A stretch of 64,000 bases of DNA. Origin: Acanthamoeba sp. SK_2022b. Taxonomy: Eukaryota; Discosea; Longamoebia; Acanthamoebidae. How positions within the stretch are numbered: position 1 is the first letter of the stretch; every line of letters begins with the position of its first letter. The DNA lies in the NCBI GenBank assembly GCA_027943245.1, contig JANDJZ010000017.1, positions 62,001-126,000 on the forward strand. Direction: 5' to 3'. The notes beneath the pieces were generated by a model that saw only the letters and a list, made by a program, of their open reading frames with translations, was not told the origin of the DNA and searched no databases. The position numbers were made by a program, and so were the translations under genes. Below are positions 24,362 through 36,509 of this stretch, piece by piece.

Positions 24362-24769
24362 ATGGCCCAAGCTTCTCTTTTGCGTACGTTGCTCCGCTTT
24401 GACGGTCTCTTCCGAGAGATGTTGGAGTTGATTACGAAGGACAGCCCACTGAATGTGAGCTGTACTCCTTGCCCAACTCGCTTTGGTCTGGCCTTGACTA
24501 ATTGTCCACCGGCGGGAGATAGCCGCCGACGAACACTCAACAACTTCAGGCGTGAGGAAGTGTTCGCCTTGCGCGCTCGCCTACTTGTGCCTCCCAGGCC
24601 AGCCGCACTTATGGGAAAACACAACTCCGTACAGAACCGCTTCAGAAGTTGCTCTGCCTCTGGGCGCTGCTGGCAGCAATTTATTGGAGCCAAGGTCTTA
24701 GTGAGCGCTATGAGCATTGTGGTGGTGGCCGTTGATGATGGCCGCCTGCCGGAGAGTGGTGAGTAGATT
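24362..24769 (+). CDS. Possible small LYR-like protein
   Basis: An ATG at 24362 starts a frame reading MAQASLLRTLLRFDGLFREM, a helix that resembles the opening of LYR or FMC1-type mitochondrial assembly factors, with LFR in place of LYR. A putative intron from 24453 (GTGAGCTG) leads to TLNNFRREEVFALRARLL, which has the F-R spacing of the second helix. Downstream frames could not be joined with confidence, and the 3' part overlaps the end of the minus-strand kinase gene. It could be a real compact gene between two convergent neighbours or chance. Confidence 0.25.
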
Positions 24770-25887
24770 CTCGACCACTTGCGGACCCGGCGCCGAAGTA
24801 TCCAGCACGTGATCGAACCAGCCGTCCTGCTCCAGCTCAGCGTACTTGTCGTGCACCTTCTGGATGTAGGCGTGGTCCAGCTCACCGAGATTCTTGCGGA
24901 TGTCCTGCACAACGGGGACAATAGACATTCAGGCTTGCGTGATGGCGGAGTGATCGTCACGGCTCACGAGTGAGTGCGGCGCAGCGTCAATACCTTGGCT
25001 TGTGCGTCGCCCTGCTGGTATCGCTGCAGGAGGCGATCTTCAATCGTGGTGAGGGCTGTCTTGCAGAGCACCGTAGTGCAGGGGAACACCTCCTTGATTT
25101 CCCTGACCGATCGGGGACAAGCCAAAAGGGTGAGATAATTACGCACAAGATGAGGAAGCGGCGAACGTACTTCATGGCATCGCATACGTAAAGGTTGTTC
25201 AAGGATCCCCGAGTATACACATAAGGCGTCAAGAAGGATCGATCGAAGAACACTACCTTGTCCTTGATGTCCGCTTGCTTCTGCACTCAAGTAACCGCAC
25301 TAAGCTTTAGAAAAAGGAACGGCGCTCGTCAGCAGAAGCAAAGAAGGTGCTATGAGGGTGGCTTGCCTCATCAAATTGATGAAGCAAGCGCTCCATGGCT
25401 GTGAACATGGATGACACCCACTTAATGGAGACCACACTTCCCTGCGGCGAGTATCGGCTGTTCTGTGTTGTGTCAAGGCACTAGTCAGCGGCTGTCTGTC
25501 CGGCAACAAAGAATAGAAGAGGGAGCGCTACCTCTTTGCAGAGCTCCACGAAGCCCTCAAATTGGACAGTGTAGCCCTGCTTCTTCAGTATCTCACAGAT
25601 AGTGCTCTGCAAACGTTTGCACAAAAGGACGTTGAGCTTGGGCGATTCCTTAGTGTGCAAGCGAGGAGTACCTTGCCAGTAGCCGCCTCTCCCTCGATGA
25701 AGACGAAGTGAAGGCTCTTGTTTTCACGATTTCTTCGAAGTTGCTCATCTTTCGTCAGCAAAGGGGTTGGCGGAGCGGGTCGAGGGGCAGTGCTGAAACT
25801 TCGCAACACCAAAACCTGAGGTCCTGGTCGGCCTGCTGACCATGTTGTGCGCCAGCCAAATGCTCGTCCAAGATTTCGCGATTTCAT
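24698..25887 (-). CDS. Mitochondrial P-loop kinase, deoxynucleoside-kinase-like
   Basis: The N-terminus from ATG 25887 (MKSRNLGRAFGWRTTWS...LVLRSFSTAPRP) is rich in Arg, Ser and Thr, has no acid for 35 residues and looks like a cleavable mitochondrial presequence. Next come LHFVFIEGEAATGKST, a P-loop split by an intron, and FEGFVELCKE, where the Glu matches the base-or-sugar contact of deoxynucleoside kinases. KWVSSMFTAMERLLHQF and VVFFDRSFLTPYVYT follow, the DRS being the ERS-like catalytic signature, then RLLQRYQQGDAQA as a possible lid. The last exon ends in a His-rich tail, stop at 24698. Family assignment is by motif order only; a nucleoside monophosphate kinase is the alternative. An earlier ATG at 25969 is possible. 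Confidence 0.6.
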
Positions 25888-26042
25888 TCTGTGCAGGCAG
25901 ACCGCGGACAACACAGCACGCAAGAAGCGGTTTTTGTCTCTCAAAACTTTCGTGTTCCAAGAAATCTTCATAAACTCCTTCCCAACCCTTGCTGCACATC
26001 TCACCGATTGAAGGCAAGCTTTATTCGTTTGGTACGGCCTAC

Positions 26043-26731
26043 CTACTCTTCGCTGCTGTCCCTGAAGCCCTTTTTGCCCCTGTTGGCGAAGGCCTCGGCG
26101 ACCTGTTGGGCGTCCGGGACATGAGTGCCCGAGGAAGGTCCTGATCGGATCAGGATTGCGTACCTCATCCGCATCCTCGTCCTCGTCTCCGTACGGGTAG
26201 GGCGTGACGAAGGTCGGGTGACCCAGGATATCATCATTCTGGAACTCGAATTCCTGTGCGGAGGAGGGAGACAAACACGATGCGGCAGTGCCTCCTGCTG
26301 AGCATGGGTGGACGACAGCAGCAGGAGAAAGAAAGAACGAAGGCAAGCGCGGAAAGACACCACAAGGCCACAAGCCGCGCAGTATGCGGAAGACGCCATC
26401 GAAACTGAGGACGGACAGTGCCGACGAGGAATCGTACCAGGAGACGTCCCTCTCCGACGACGGTCCAGACCTTCTTCACAGGAAGGCGCCGGCACAGCAC
26501 TTTCTTCACATGCAGCTCTGCGCGTGATGGGTCAGTACAGTAGGGACAAGGCCATTTATGCAGTGCAGAGGGAAGCTTACTCTGGCCTCCGGCGGTGAGG
26601 GATTCGTCCTCCGCCTCAGTCTTGGCGGCCTTCTTCTCCTTCTTCTCCTTCTTTTTCTTCTCCTTTTTGACGGGGGCTACCGCCTCGCCTCCCTCTGGCA
26701 TCACTGCCGGCTCTTCCACACCTGCCTCCAT
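26043..26731 (-). CDS. Unrecognised protein with Lys-rich N-terminus and acidic C-terminus
   Basis: Starts at ATG 26731 with MEAGVEEPAVMPEGGEAVAP and a Lys-rich run (PVKKEKKKKEKKEKKAAK). A middle exon (about 26525-26430) encodes AELHVKKVLCRRLPVKKVWT followed by VVGEGRLL. The next gives EFEFQNDDILGHPTFVTPYP then GDEDEDADE, and the last, after the acceptor CCAACAG at 26104, VAEAFANRGKKGFRDSSEE with a TAG stop at 26043. No domain is recognisable; the sequence looks largely disordered and could bind nucleic acid through the Lys run. It is divergent from the PGAP4-like gene with a 288-base spacer. Exon edges in the middle are less certain. Confidence 0.5.
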
Positions 26732-27019
26732 TTAATCAGGACCGATTATTAATCGAGAATATTGTGAGGGGGCTACCATAGGATCGGCGCTGAAGGAGGG
26801 TCAACGATGAAGTCGGACGGAAAGAGGAAATAACATAGCCGTTGAGGGGGGAGAGAGGTCGGAGACCACCCAGCACAGAACGCCGCATTGTCTAAAATCT
26901 TTGTGACGGCACAAAGCAAAAACAAGTTGTGGCGCAAGGGAAAAAAACACACCCTTCGTTTCTTTTTGGTTTTCCTTCGCACAAGGAGCGGTGGGGTTCA
27001 CTCCATCTTCCTCCTCTTC

Positions 27020-29344
27020 ATGCAGCTGCCGACTCACCACCTCCGCAATCTAGCCCACCATGAACAATTTGTGGAGCCACCACATCACTACGCCCCTAAG
27101 AGGAACTCTGGCAGTGTGGTCTACTCCTACCTGCGCCGCATGGGCGTCCGCTTTGAGACGGTGAGCCTTCGCTGCATACGGCGGTGGCTCGTACTATCCA
27201 TCCTTTTGTGGTCATGCTATGGCCTGTTCCTCTACATACATGCGCGAACGACCCTCGGGTCGTGTGCCTTCGACGCAGCGCCTTACCGACAGAAACTATT
27301 CGAGCTCGAGGGCCAACGGGTGCAGCAGTCCCTGCGCTTTCTGTCCTCCTTCGCCAACGCCGCCAAAGATGAGGGTACCCAGGAGGACACCCCTGGTGCG
27401 CTCCCTTTCGTCTTCGTTCTCGGGCGCGTTCATTCTTTTTTTGTGCCCAAAAATCATTTCATGCAGTGGAATGAGCGGCGCTCTTTGGCATATTTATTTA
27501 ATGGCGCTTTTCTGTTCTTATCCGGACCCAACATGGCGGCACGCAGGGCAAAAGGAACTGTGCATGGTTATCACAACGGTGGATCGACACGGGGCGAGGT
27601 ACTGCACTCCAGGCCTTTTGCCGTATATGAGTCGTCCGCTGTCGTTCTCTCGCCCACTCTCTCGATTGGGCCTACACATGTGACAGGTACCTGCTGCAGT
27701 CGGCCGCGTCCGTGCTGCGGGGGCTCACAGAAGCGCAGAGAAGGAACAGCGAGCTTCTGATCGTCAACGCGGGTGCGCTACAATCCAATGCCCCTGGCCA
27801 TTTGAGGTGCACAGGCTCGCTGCCCGAGCGCTCAAACTCACGTTCGTTCCTCGATGTTGTGGGCGGAGAGTGCAGACGTGAAGGACACCACGCCGACCTA
27901 CGAGTCCGACCTCAGCCTGCTGCGGCAGATTCCTCGTGTGACGGTGATCAAGAAGAGCGAGGACAATTCCGAGCCGATCCCCTTCTCCGAAGAGGAGGAC
28001 GCCTTTCTCTACTGGCTCGCCAAGGAGCGAAGCGACTACGTCTACGGCCTCGACCAGTGTCGACGACGGTACGTGGCATACCGGCTACATTTATGTGTTC
28101 GTCTATTTATTTAATTTTATCGTATATTAGGAAGCCCAAGTACATCATCCTGTTCGAGGATGATGTGTGGGCGGCGCGCAACTGGTACTCGCGGCTGATG
28201 AACCAGGTCCACCCGCTGGAGCGAGAGTGGGAGCAGCGGAAGGCGGAGCAGCACACCTTGCGCAAGGACAGGGACGAGGAAAAACAGCTGCTGCTCGAGG
28301 AGGCCCAGCGCAAGTCCGGCGGACCGAAGGCAGTTGACATCCGACGTGAGAAGCCCGAGGAAAAGGACTGGGCCGTCGTGAAGCTCTACATGGCCGAGCA
28401 GTACGAGCAATTCGACCTCTACCTCAACAACGACGACATCGCTTTCTTCGTGTCGTGGGGCGTTGGCTGGGGCCTCTTTGCCATCGCCGCCTACGTGGCC
28501 TACCTCTTCTTCGCTCGGTGGCGACAGCGTGGCCATATACTAGTTCTCTCTCCTCGTTTGTTCGCGCTCGCTTGCTGCTTGTTCTGGGGCTGACAATGCT
28601 CTTGGCGGCGCAGCATGTACAGGCAAGGAGGGCCGACGCGTTCGGTAACGAAGGGGTGATGTATATTCTGAGGGACTGGCGGACAATCATCTCCCACGAC
28701 TGGAACACTCTGCTGTGCATCTTCTTCATCATCAACATCGTGCCCGCCGCCGTACTCTTCCCCGTATGCGTCACCAAGCAGAACTTCTTCGCCACCAGGT
28801 ATACTACCCTGTGAGAGGGGGGTTAGCCGTGTTGTCACCTCACCGTCCGGCGAGCGCTCACTACATCGCTGTGGGTGGCGTCTGAGCAGGAAGGCCGAAG
28901 GCATTCACATGTCCAAGTCGCGGTGCTGTGCGCAGGCCCAGTTGTTCAAGAATGACGTCATGTTCGAGCAAATGGTGAGCTGCATCAACATTAATGACTA
29001 CCGCCTCTACCCGCTCGGTGCGTGAATGCTGTGTCTGGGTCCCAACATCTCCCCGTTCCGCCTCCTTACCCTCTCTCCTTCTGATGGGCCAGGGGTGGAC
29101 CTGTTGGTGAGCGATTGCGCGCGAGGCGTGGGCGGTGTGGTCTACGAGACCATCCCGCATTTGTTCCAGGCACACACGCTTTGCTCCCCCTCCCAAAGTG
29201 GCAGAACACCACAAGCTGACCCGCTCCCGTTCACGCGTTTCGCAGCACATCGGCATCCATTCGTCGTCGTCGGTCAAGCGGAAGCATCAGGACCATCACG
29301 CCTGGCTGCCTCACATGAGCGTGTATTTTGAAGAGGAAGAGTGA
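27020..29344 (+). CDS. PGAP4/TMEM246-like Golgi GPI glycosyltransferase
   Basis: PGAP4 adds GalNAc to GPI anchors in the Golgi. From ATG 27020, an N-terminal cytoplasmic part precedes one membrane span (WLVLSILLWSCYGLFLYI). Then come ELCMVITTVDRHGARYLLQS, RRNSELLIVNA, SDYVYGLDQCRRRKPKYIIL followed by FEDDVW, whose EDD matches the metal-binding triad of this GT-A fold. Two membrane segments interrupt the catalytic domain (DIAFFVSWGVGWGLFAIAAY and TLLCIFFIINIVPAAVLFPV), the hallmark of PGAP4. After them stand CCAQAQLFKND, INDYRLYPLGVDLLVSDCAR and the terminal PHLFQHIGIHSSS, ending in FEEEE. Short introns separate these blocks. The tandem inserted spans plus HIG-like end make the assignment fairly firm; substrate is inference. 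Confidence 0.72.
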
Positions 29345-29480
29345 TTGTCCGCACGCACGGTTGTTGAGCTACACGTTAGCCACGTGGTGCAGAGACACGA
29401 CTGCCACCAGCGGAAAAAAAGAATTAAAAATATGCTGCTGTCTTCTCCCCTTTTTCAGTCAGAATAAAAACAGAAGCAAG

Positions 29481-29917
29481 ATGAAGATCACCATAGAGCT
29501 CAGGTGCGTGCCCTCTCGGCCGAGGCAGTGTCACCAACGACATTTTCCGTTTGCAAATCCTCATCTCCGTTATTCTGCAAACAGTGGGGGGCTCGAGATT
29601 TTGTTCAATAAGGTGGCCAAGCACGAGATCGAGCTGGCCGACCGAACGGCCATCTCCTTGAAGGAGCTTCTCGTTTACATTAAAGACAATCTTATCAAGG
29701 AACGACCAGACCTCTTTGTCGTCGACGGCACTGTGTATGTACCCTGCTCTTTGCGGAGACCACTGTCACTCATTCCACTGTGCCGTGCTTACCCACCAGG
29801 CGCCCGGGCATTCTGGTACTTGTGAACGACTGTGACTGGGAGCTTCTGGGCGGACTTGATTGCGAGGTACAGGAAGGTGATGCAGTGGTGTTCATCTCCA
29901 CCCTTCACGGCGGCTAA
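29481..29917 (+). CDS. URM1: Ubiquitin-related modifier 1 (sulfur carrier)
   Basis: Sulfur carrier for 2-thiolation of tRNA wobble uridine and a protein modifier. Three exons (29481-29503, 29585-29734, 29800-29917) give 96 residues, the usual size. It reads [54 protein letters not shown] and ends ISTLHGG, the C-terminal Gly-Gly thiocarboxylate site, directly before TAA. The first exon is only 23 bases. It lies downstream of the PGAP4-like gene on the same strand with a 136-base gap. Confidence 0.96.
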
Positions 29918-30006
29918 GCCTGCATGAAGCGCAATTTGGCCACTTGGCGTAGTTGGCGGGAGCCTGGGGTGTATGGTGGTGTGGGTGCCTGGTCGAGTGG
30001 CTACTT

Positions 30007-30077
30007 CGTTTCGTAACATAGTGGTTAATGTACAAGGGGCAACCCTTGATCCGTGGGTTCGAATCCCACCAAAACAT
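30007..30077 (+). tRNA. tRNA-like element, probably degenerate
   Basis: A perfect B box (GGTTCGAATCC) lies in a perfect five-pair T arm (30053-30069). A perfect four-pair D stem (ACAT with ATGT) encloses AGTGGTTA, a typical D loop, with a near-consensus A box. The anticodon stem pairs (CAAGG with CCTTG), but the loop has only six bases (GGCAAC) and the acceptor stem has two mismatches. TTTT at 30104 could end Pol III transcription. No anticodon can be assigned. A relic or a tRNA-derived short element is likelier than a working tRNA. Confidence 0.4.
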
Positions 30078-30289
30078 CATCGCCGCTGGCGCTGCCACCC
30101 CTCTTTTGCGGTCCGTTCTCCCGCGGTACATCGCCGAAGGGCACCCTTAGAGTACACCAACACCCAACGTTGGCTTAACTGGGCATCCTCATCCGTACGC
30201 AGAGGTATAAAGGAATAAATAGAAAAATTGTATTAAAATAAGGGAGAGTGCCTGAGGGTAGGTGCCCACCCAAGACACTGGTAGCGGTC

Positions 30290-33200
30290 TCACACGTGAA
30301 TATCCTCAGCCATGGTGCGTGGCGGGACGTGGTCGGCCGCTGGATTGGAGGCGGTGGTGGCCGTGGACTGCCACTGCCTGCTGGTGTGGAGTTCCTCGAC
30401 GCGTCTGGCCTCTTCGTCCAGATCACGCCAGTCAGGGATTATGCGCAGGGCGTTCTCGAGCTTGGGCGTCTTCGTCAACGGGTTGTTACACTGGGTAGCG
30501 GCGGGGAGACAACAAAGTGTAAGCGAAGGTGGTGAGCTTGCTCCCCGCGTTGAATAGTGTCGGGGGGAGGGGAGAGCCGCAGGTACCAAGTCGATGGTCT
30601 TGGCTCGCGCCTTGGATTCGTCGTCGCACCAGGTTTCGCACCACAGCCACTCCTGCGGCAGGGAGAAGATCGGGACCTGGTTCTGGAGGAAGTTGGGGAG
30701 GTCCTGGTCGAGGTTGGCCAATGAGTTCTCGTCCTGCGACAGGTGCTGGTATGTCGCACGGATCGTATCGCCCGCAGCCATCTCCCTGTGTTCACGTTCA
30801 CGTTGACGATCAGCACTGTGTAGTGGGCGTACGTGTATTGAGCGCGTGGCGAAGGCGAACCTGAAACGCTTGAGGTCGATCACGTATAGCGCCGATATGT
30901 GGTAGGGCCGCCCGCCGAGGTGGTTCTTCCAGAAGCCCGAGTCCCAGAACCGGAAACCCTTTGTCTCCTCGCGGCTGCTGCAGAACGGGGTGTAGGCCAG
31001 CGGCGCGCCTTTCAGGTCCATGTCGTACAGCTCCTTCAGGTCCGTGCGCACGATCTGTTTTCCAACAGTGGCAAGTGCGCATTGACAGTGGCGGTGGTTG
31101 CGGTCAGCCACGAGACACCATGGGCGCGCTAATGAGCGCGTGGGCGCGTGGAAGGGGAGCGTGCCTGGTCGGCGTCGACGAAGATGACCTTGCGGAGGTC
31201 CATGGGGAAGAGGACATCGAGGAACAGGATCTTGTAGCCCCAGATCACGCGCTGCTTCTCGGTCTCGTGGTGCAGCCAGCCAGGCCACTGGTAGGTGACC
31301 AGCTCGATGCTCGTGTTGTAGGCCTCGCTGAACACAGGCGCGTACTCCTTGAACTTGGGCGAGAGGTAGTTCTCCAGGAACCAGAACTTGACGGGCGACT
31401 TGGTGTTCTTGAGCACGGTGAGCATCATGATCTTCAGGAACCGCTCGTACAGGTGACCCGACGCGACCGAGAAGATGTGAATCGTCTCGTCCTTCTGCGA
31501 GGACGTTGTCCCAGCGCAGCACATGGCCAAAGACAGCACAAGGCCGAGAAACATCAGTAAAATAAGAGTGATTAGGATATAAACAAATATAAATACAAAA
31601 CGTCGGTGAGCACAAGAAAGGGAACCTTGGTGTCGGTCTCCGAAGTGACTTCCTTGGGCGAATCATGGAAGTAATCCATCCACTGGCTCCAGAGTCCCTT
31701 TTCCTCTTTCTTGAGTTCCTCCTTGGTCTCCTCGACCTGCTGCGGCGCACCACGCTTGACCTGCCGTGGCGGAGAAACGGACCGAATGAGTTCCTGCCTG
31801 AGAGTGCGCGTTATGTGAATAGATTACCTTGTAGGGTTTCAGGAACTCGGCGTTGGTGAAGCGGTCGATCTTGCTGGGCAGCCGGGACACGGACACACGG
31901 CCGTCTGGCGAGAGCAACTGGTAGGGGCTCACCCCCTGCTGCTGCTCGTCGCCGAACCGCTTGCCCAGGGAGAGCCACCACAGGCCGGGGTTGGCCTTCA
32001 GCTGGAAGTAACCCAGGTTGGCCATCACCGTGGTATCGGAGATGTGGGCGTGCTGGTGATCTCCCAAGTTGATCTGCAGACCCACGGCGGGAGCTCCCCT
32101 CTCGACGTCCATGCACTGACCTGTGTCATCACATCAAGTATCACGCATAGTTTAGCGCAAGACTTGCGCGTGTGCGTGGGTTGTGGAGGCCATGCCTTCG
32201 ACGAGGATGTGCTGAAGCTCGAAGGTGGCGGAGAGGCGGGTCTCCTTGTCCATGTCCTTGAGGAGGATATTGTCGAGATCGTATACCGACCGGATGGCCT
32301 GCACGACCCACGAGTGGGGCGTGTCCATGTTCATCGTCAAGAGCAGAGAGGTGGGCAAGTTGTTGAACACGGCCTCTCCCGCTCGCACAAGTCTGATATG
32401 ACGTTATCAGTGGCATCAGTGGTGAGGTCAGTGTTGAATGCTGCTCGTCGCGTGATTGGTGGGGGTTGGCGTGCGGTACCGTCCGGCGCAGTCGAAGGCG
32501 AGCCTGTCCTGGAAGACATGGCGGTAAAAGGTCTTGAGGGGAAGCTCGGTCAGATCGCGCTTCGGGTTGAGCACGACCTGCACCTGGATGCCCATGTCGT
32601 TGTTCACCAGCGACTGGTGGTCGTGTGCGCAAACGCGAATGTCAGCCGGAGCTTGCCCCGTCATCGTCCATCATCGCCAGCGACGAAATCACGTACCTGC
32701 AACAGGGGCGTGATTTGCTGCGCTCCCTTGGACAGCGGATCGAGCACGGCAGTGATCTTTAAGGTGGGGTCATTCTGCTCGCCGGCCACGAACGATCTGT
32801 GGGACGATGCAAAGAGAGCAGTGAGCCGGGCGGAGTGTTGCACGATGGCCAGGTGAGAAATGATCCGTACGGGCTGAGCTCCGGGAGTGCTACTCGCTGT
32901 TCGTTGCTGCCTGTCGTCGCGCTCAATACGGACACCACAGCTGCGAGCTCGTTGCTGTAGAACTCACTACGCAACGCAAGGGCGGGCGACGATGATTAGA
33001 GTGGTGTAGGCTAAGGGTGGCGGCCGATTGAGCTGGTACCTCGTGAGATCGTCGGGTTCGATGTTATGATGCTCGCTCACGGCATCAAGGGTGGCTTTGA
33101 TTTGCTCCACACGCGAGAGCCCCTCGAAGGCTTCCAGCAGCTTCAGATCTTGCACTATCAGCACCTCGCTCCCTGGCAGGCGAGTGGCCTAACAAACGAT

Positions 33201-36200
33201 AATTAGAAAATTAACAATAAATATAAATAAAGATGAAACAAAGATAATTGAAAACACTACCTTGCCGTTGGTGACCACGGCCCGTTGGCCAGGCTGCAGG
33301 TTGAGGGCCCAGGAGGCGAGGTTGCGATCGCGAGCGAGGAGGGCGTAGGCCTGGTCCAAGGTTCTCGACATCAAGGCCGGGAGCTCCTTGAGCTCGGCAG
33401 CGCTGGCGAGCTCCTCGATGTGCGCGGCTCGGACGTTCTCGGGTCCGACACTGAGAGCGGTAGCGAGCAAACGCGTCACGAACGGGAACACACGCTTCAG
33501 CGTTTTACCTGCGGCGTCATACACGCGGCATCAGTAAGGGCCAGCCTAATGAGCGCTGTGCGAAGTGGGGAGCAAACCCGAAGTGAGAGCAGCCTGCAGG
33601 GCGCGAGCGACGAGGAACTCGTGCTCTCTGCGCTCCACCGACACATCGTGCGGGTCCTTCTCTGTGCTGTGAAGGAATCCTACACGCGCCTTCTCCTGGA
33701 GTGGAGGAGAAACGAAGATGAGTCGACCACACGCTTTCTGTGCGAGGGTGGCTTACGTTGTTGGTCTCCGCAAGGCGGAGGACAGCCTCCAGGGCTTGTG
33801 TGAGGCCGGGCCGAGTGGTGAGATCGCCGACGATGAGGTGGGTGTACTCCTTGAGGTCAAACTCCGTGGTGGGGTAGCTTAGGTAGGCCGTATGCGGCGC
33901 CAAGAGCTCCCTATGCTTGGCGAGCGACACCCATCCGTTCTCATCCTCGCCGGCCGTCTGGAAGATGAGCGACGAGAAACGGTTAAAGACCGGCGCCGAA
34001 TCTTGCAGGATCCACGACCACAGGTCGTCAACTGTCTCGCCCATCGCCCACCAACCACACGCGCAATGATCAGATGAGTAGCAGGCCTATGGCGATCATC
34101 ATAACGGCCATCGGACAAACGGCCGCGAGCATACACGTACCGCTGAAGAGTTCTCGCTTGTAGGTCGCCTCTTGGAACCGGGCATATCCGTAGAACGTCT
34201 CCTGCATGAGGAGGGTCTGGAGCTGCACGCATATCGACCACAGTCAGTCGGTGGAAAGAAATGACCGAAGCTGAAGATTCAAAGGGCGATAAACACTTGA
34301 ACGAGACATGAACGCACAAGTATGGGGAGAGGAGAGCCTACCGATGAGCTGACGGATGCGCCCGCGGGGATCTGCTGGAACTTGCCGTTGGTGAAAATGT
34401 ATTGCGAGTCCGGGTCCAGCAATGCAATCCCCTTCTGCTCGATGTAGCGCTGCATGGTACGGTACTCGTGGGCCACCGCGTCGCTCTTCAGTTCCGCTTG
34501 CCACTGCAGTGTCCACGGCGTCAGTTCACTGTGACGGTCTTGCGCTTGATCGCCATCAAAGAGAAGCTGGTCACGTACCTTCGCCTTTGAGAGCGACGCG
34601 CCACCATGCTGGCGCAGCACAAGGTCGCATGCCTCCCAGACCTGTTCCTCGGTGATGTCGATTGCCTCCCCCTGTTCAAGAAGCTGTGTTACCCGTTCGT
34701 TGGGTTGTTGAAGTTAGGAACACTCATTGTACACTGTATTGCCGCGAGCGGAGGGAAAACGTACAACGCCGAACATATCCAGGGCTTGCGGAACGCCGCC
34801 AGCCTGCTGCTTGAGATAAATATAGGACTTGATCATGGTTGCCGCCAGATTCGCCGGAAGGGGCGCGTTATCGAGCGACGCCGCGCCGTTTTGGCTCTTG
34901 TCGTCCAATTTGCCCTAAAGATAAGTGTGAACAGACATCGCTGGTGCGGGATAGATGGGGTGGTTGGGAGAGGGTGCGCATACCTGAGCCAACTTGACCA
35001 AGTTCTCGGCCGGATGCTCCCAACTGGAGGCCGACTCGGTGGAAGAGAACACGAAACCGACGCGGAAGGGCAGGCCTTGCTTGAGCTGAAGCGCGAAAGA
35101 GCAAGTGAACGCGTTAAATTTGTTGGCTCAAGGAACGGGGACGCACCGACGCCCATGTGTGCGCAGGGACCCGCGGAAATTATGACGGCTGAGAGTCGTA
35201 CCATGTGCACAAAGTTGCCGATTACGCTGCGGCCCTGGGCGCTTGCAGGATTAGCGACGATAACCATCGTCTGAACGTTCTTCTTCACGTAGCGCATTTG
35301 GCCAGGGTACAGGGGTTGCAGCAACTGGCTCATTCGCATCCACAGCACGGTTAGACAAAAGCGCAAACGGTGTGTGTGGTGTGTGGTGTGTGGTGTGGGC
35401 CGTACGGCTTGGAGGCCGGGCCAGTGTCTGTACATCATGTCCTTCTCCAGATCGTTCGCGAACTGAATCGCACCGTTGACGTTGTTCGGGTCCTCGGTGA
35501 CAGGCGCTGGTCAAGCAATTGAACTCGATGAGAGGAAGAGCAGCGGCCAAAGGAAGGGGAGAAGAAAAGAAACGGGGGCGTACTGCTGCCCGACGGGAAG
35601 ACCTCGCGGTCACGTAGATCAAAGCGAAGTGTAGGGGTGCTGGGAACCAGCGAAAGAAGCTTCTCTGAGTCCTTCCGCCCAAGCCCGAACGAGCTCAGGG
35701 CGTCCAGCTTGCTCAGCTCGCTCTTTATGAACTCGTAGAGGCTGAAGCGGTAGGGTTAGTACAGGCAGGCCTGTGGCCGAACGCACTCCTCACTCACATG
35801 TCTAGCACTCGAGGGCGGGACATACACGAAAGGGTTGAGCGACTCAGCAGGGAGCTTGCGGCCGTTCACGTGAATGAACTCGCCGGCAAGACGCATGCTG
35901 GAGAGGCTCTCCTGGTTGTCTTCGATCTCGGAGCGCACGTCCGCATCTACGCGCAACCTGAATGGACCAAATAAGCAACACGAACAAACGCCGCGCCACC
36001 CGACAGAGCGTGAGTATCGGGATCCGGCCACCACATGATGAAAAAGCAGTGCTACTATGAGTCCGGAAGCACCTCGACAGGGAATTCGCGATGGGCGGGA
36101 AGTTGTGAGCAATATCCCGCAGGAGCTGCAGGGGCTCCGCCGCTGACACGATGCGTTGCGAGGCCTGGTAGCCCAGTGCTATGAACAGACAAGCACGAGC

Positions 36201-36452
36201 CGATGTCACCAATCATGTGCCAAAGACTATTTCGGAGGAAACTAAAGCGTACACTTGATCTGCCAGGCGCGGAGCTGCTGAAATCCTTCGTTTTGCTGAG
36301 ACAGCATTTGCAGGTGCTCCCGGAGGTCGTCCAGCTCCGAGGCAAGCTCCGGCTTGCGCTGCTTCAGCTTGTCAAACTTGAAACCTTCGACCTAAAAGAA
36401 CGTACGCCATTTGTGGTGAGGTCGCCGTCAAATGGCTCTCACATCAAAAGGG

Positions 36453-36509
<57 letters not shown>

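Noticed and set aside
25868..25888. TTTCGCG near the kinase start as an E2F site
   Set aside because: It overlaps the coding start and lacks the GGCGC core; too weak to claim.
35360..35400. TGTGTGGTGTG tract as a regulatory element
   Set aside because: Short imperfect simple repeat in a UGGT intron; nothing distinguishes it from other intronic simple sequence.
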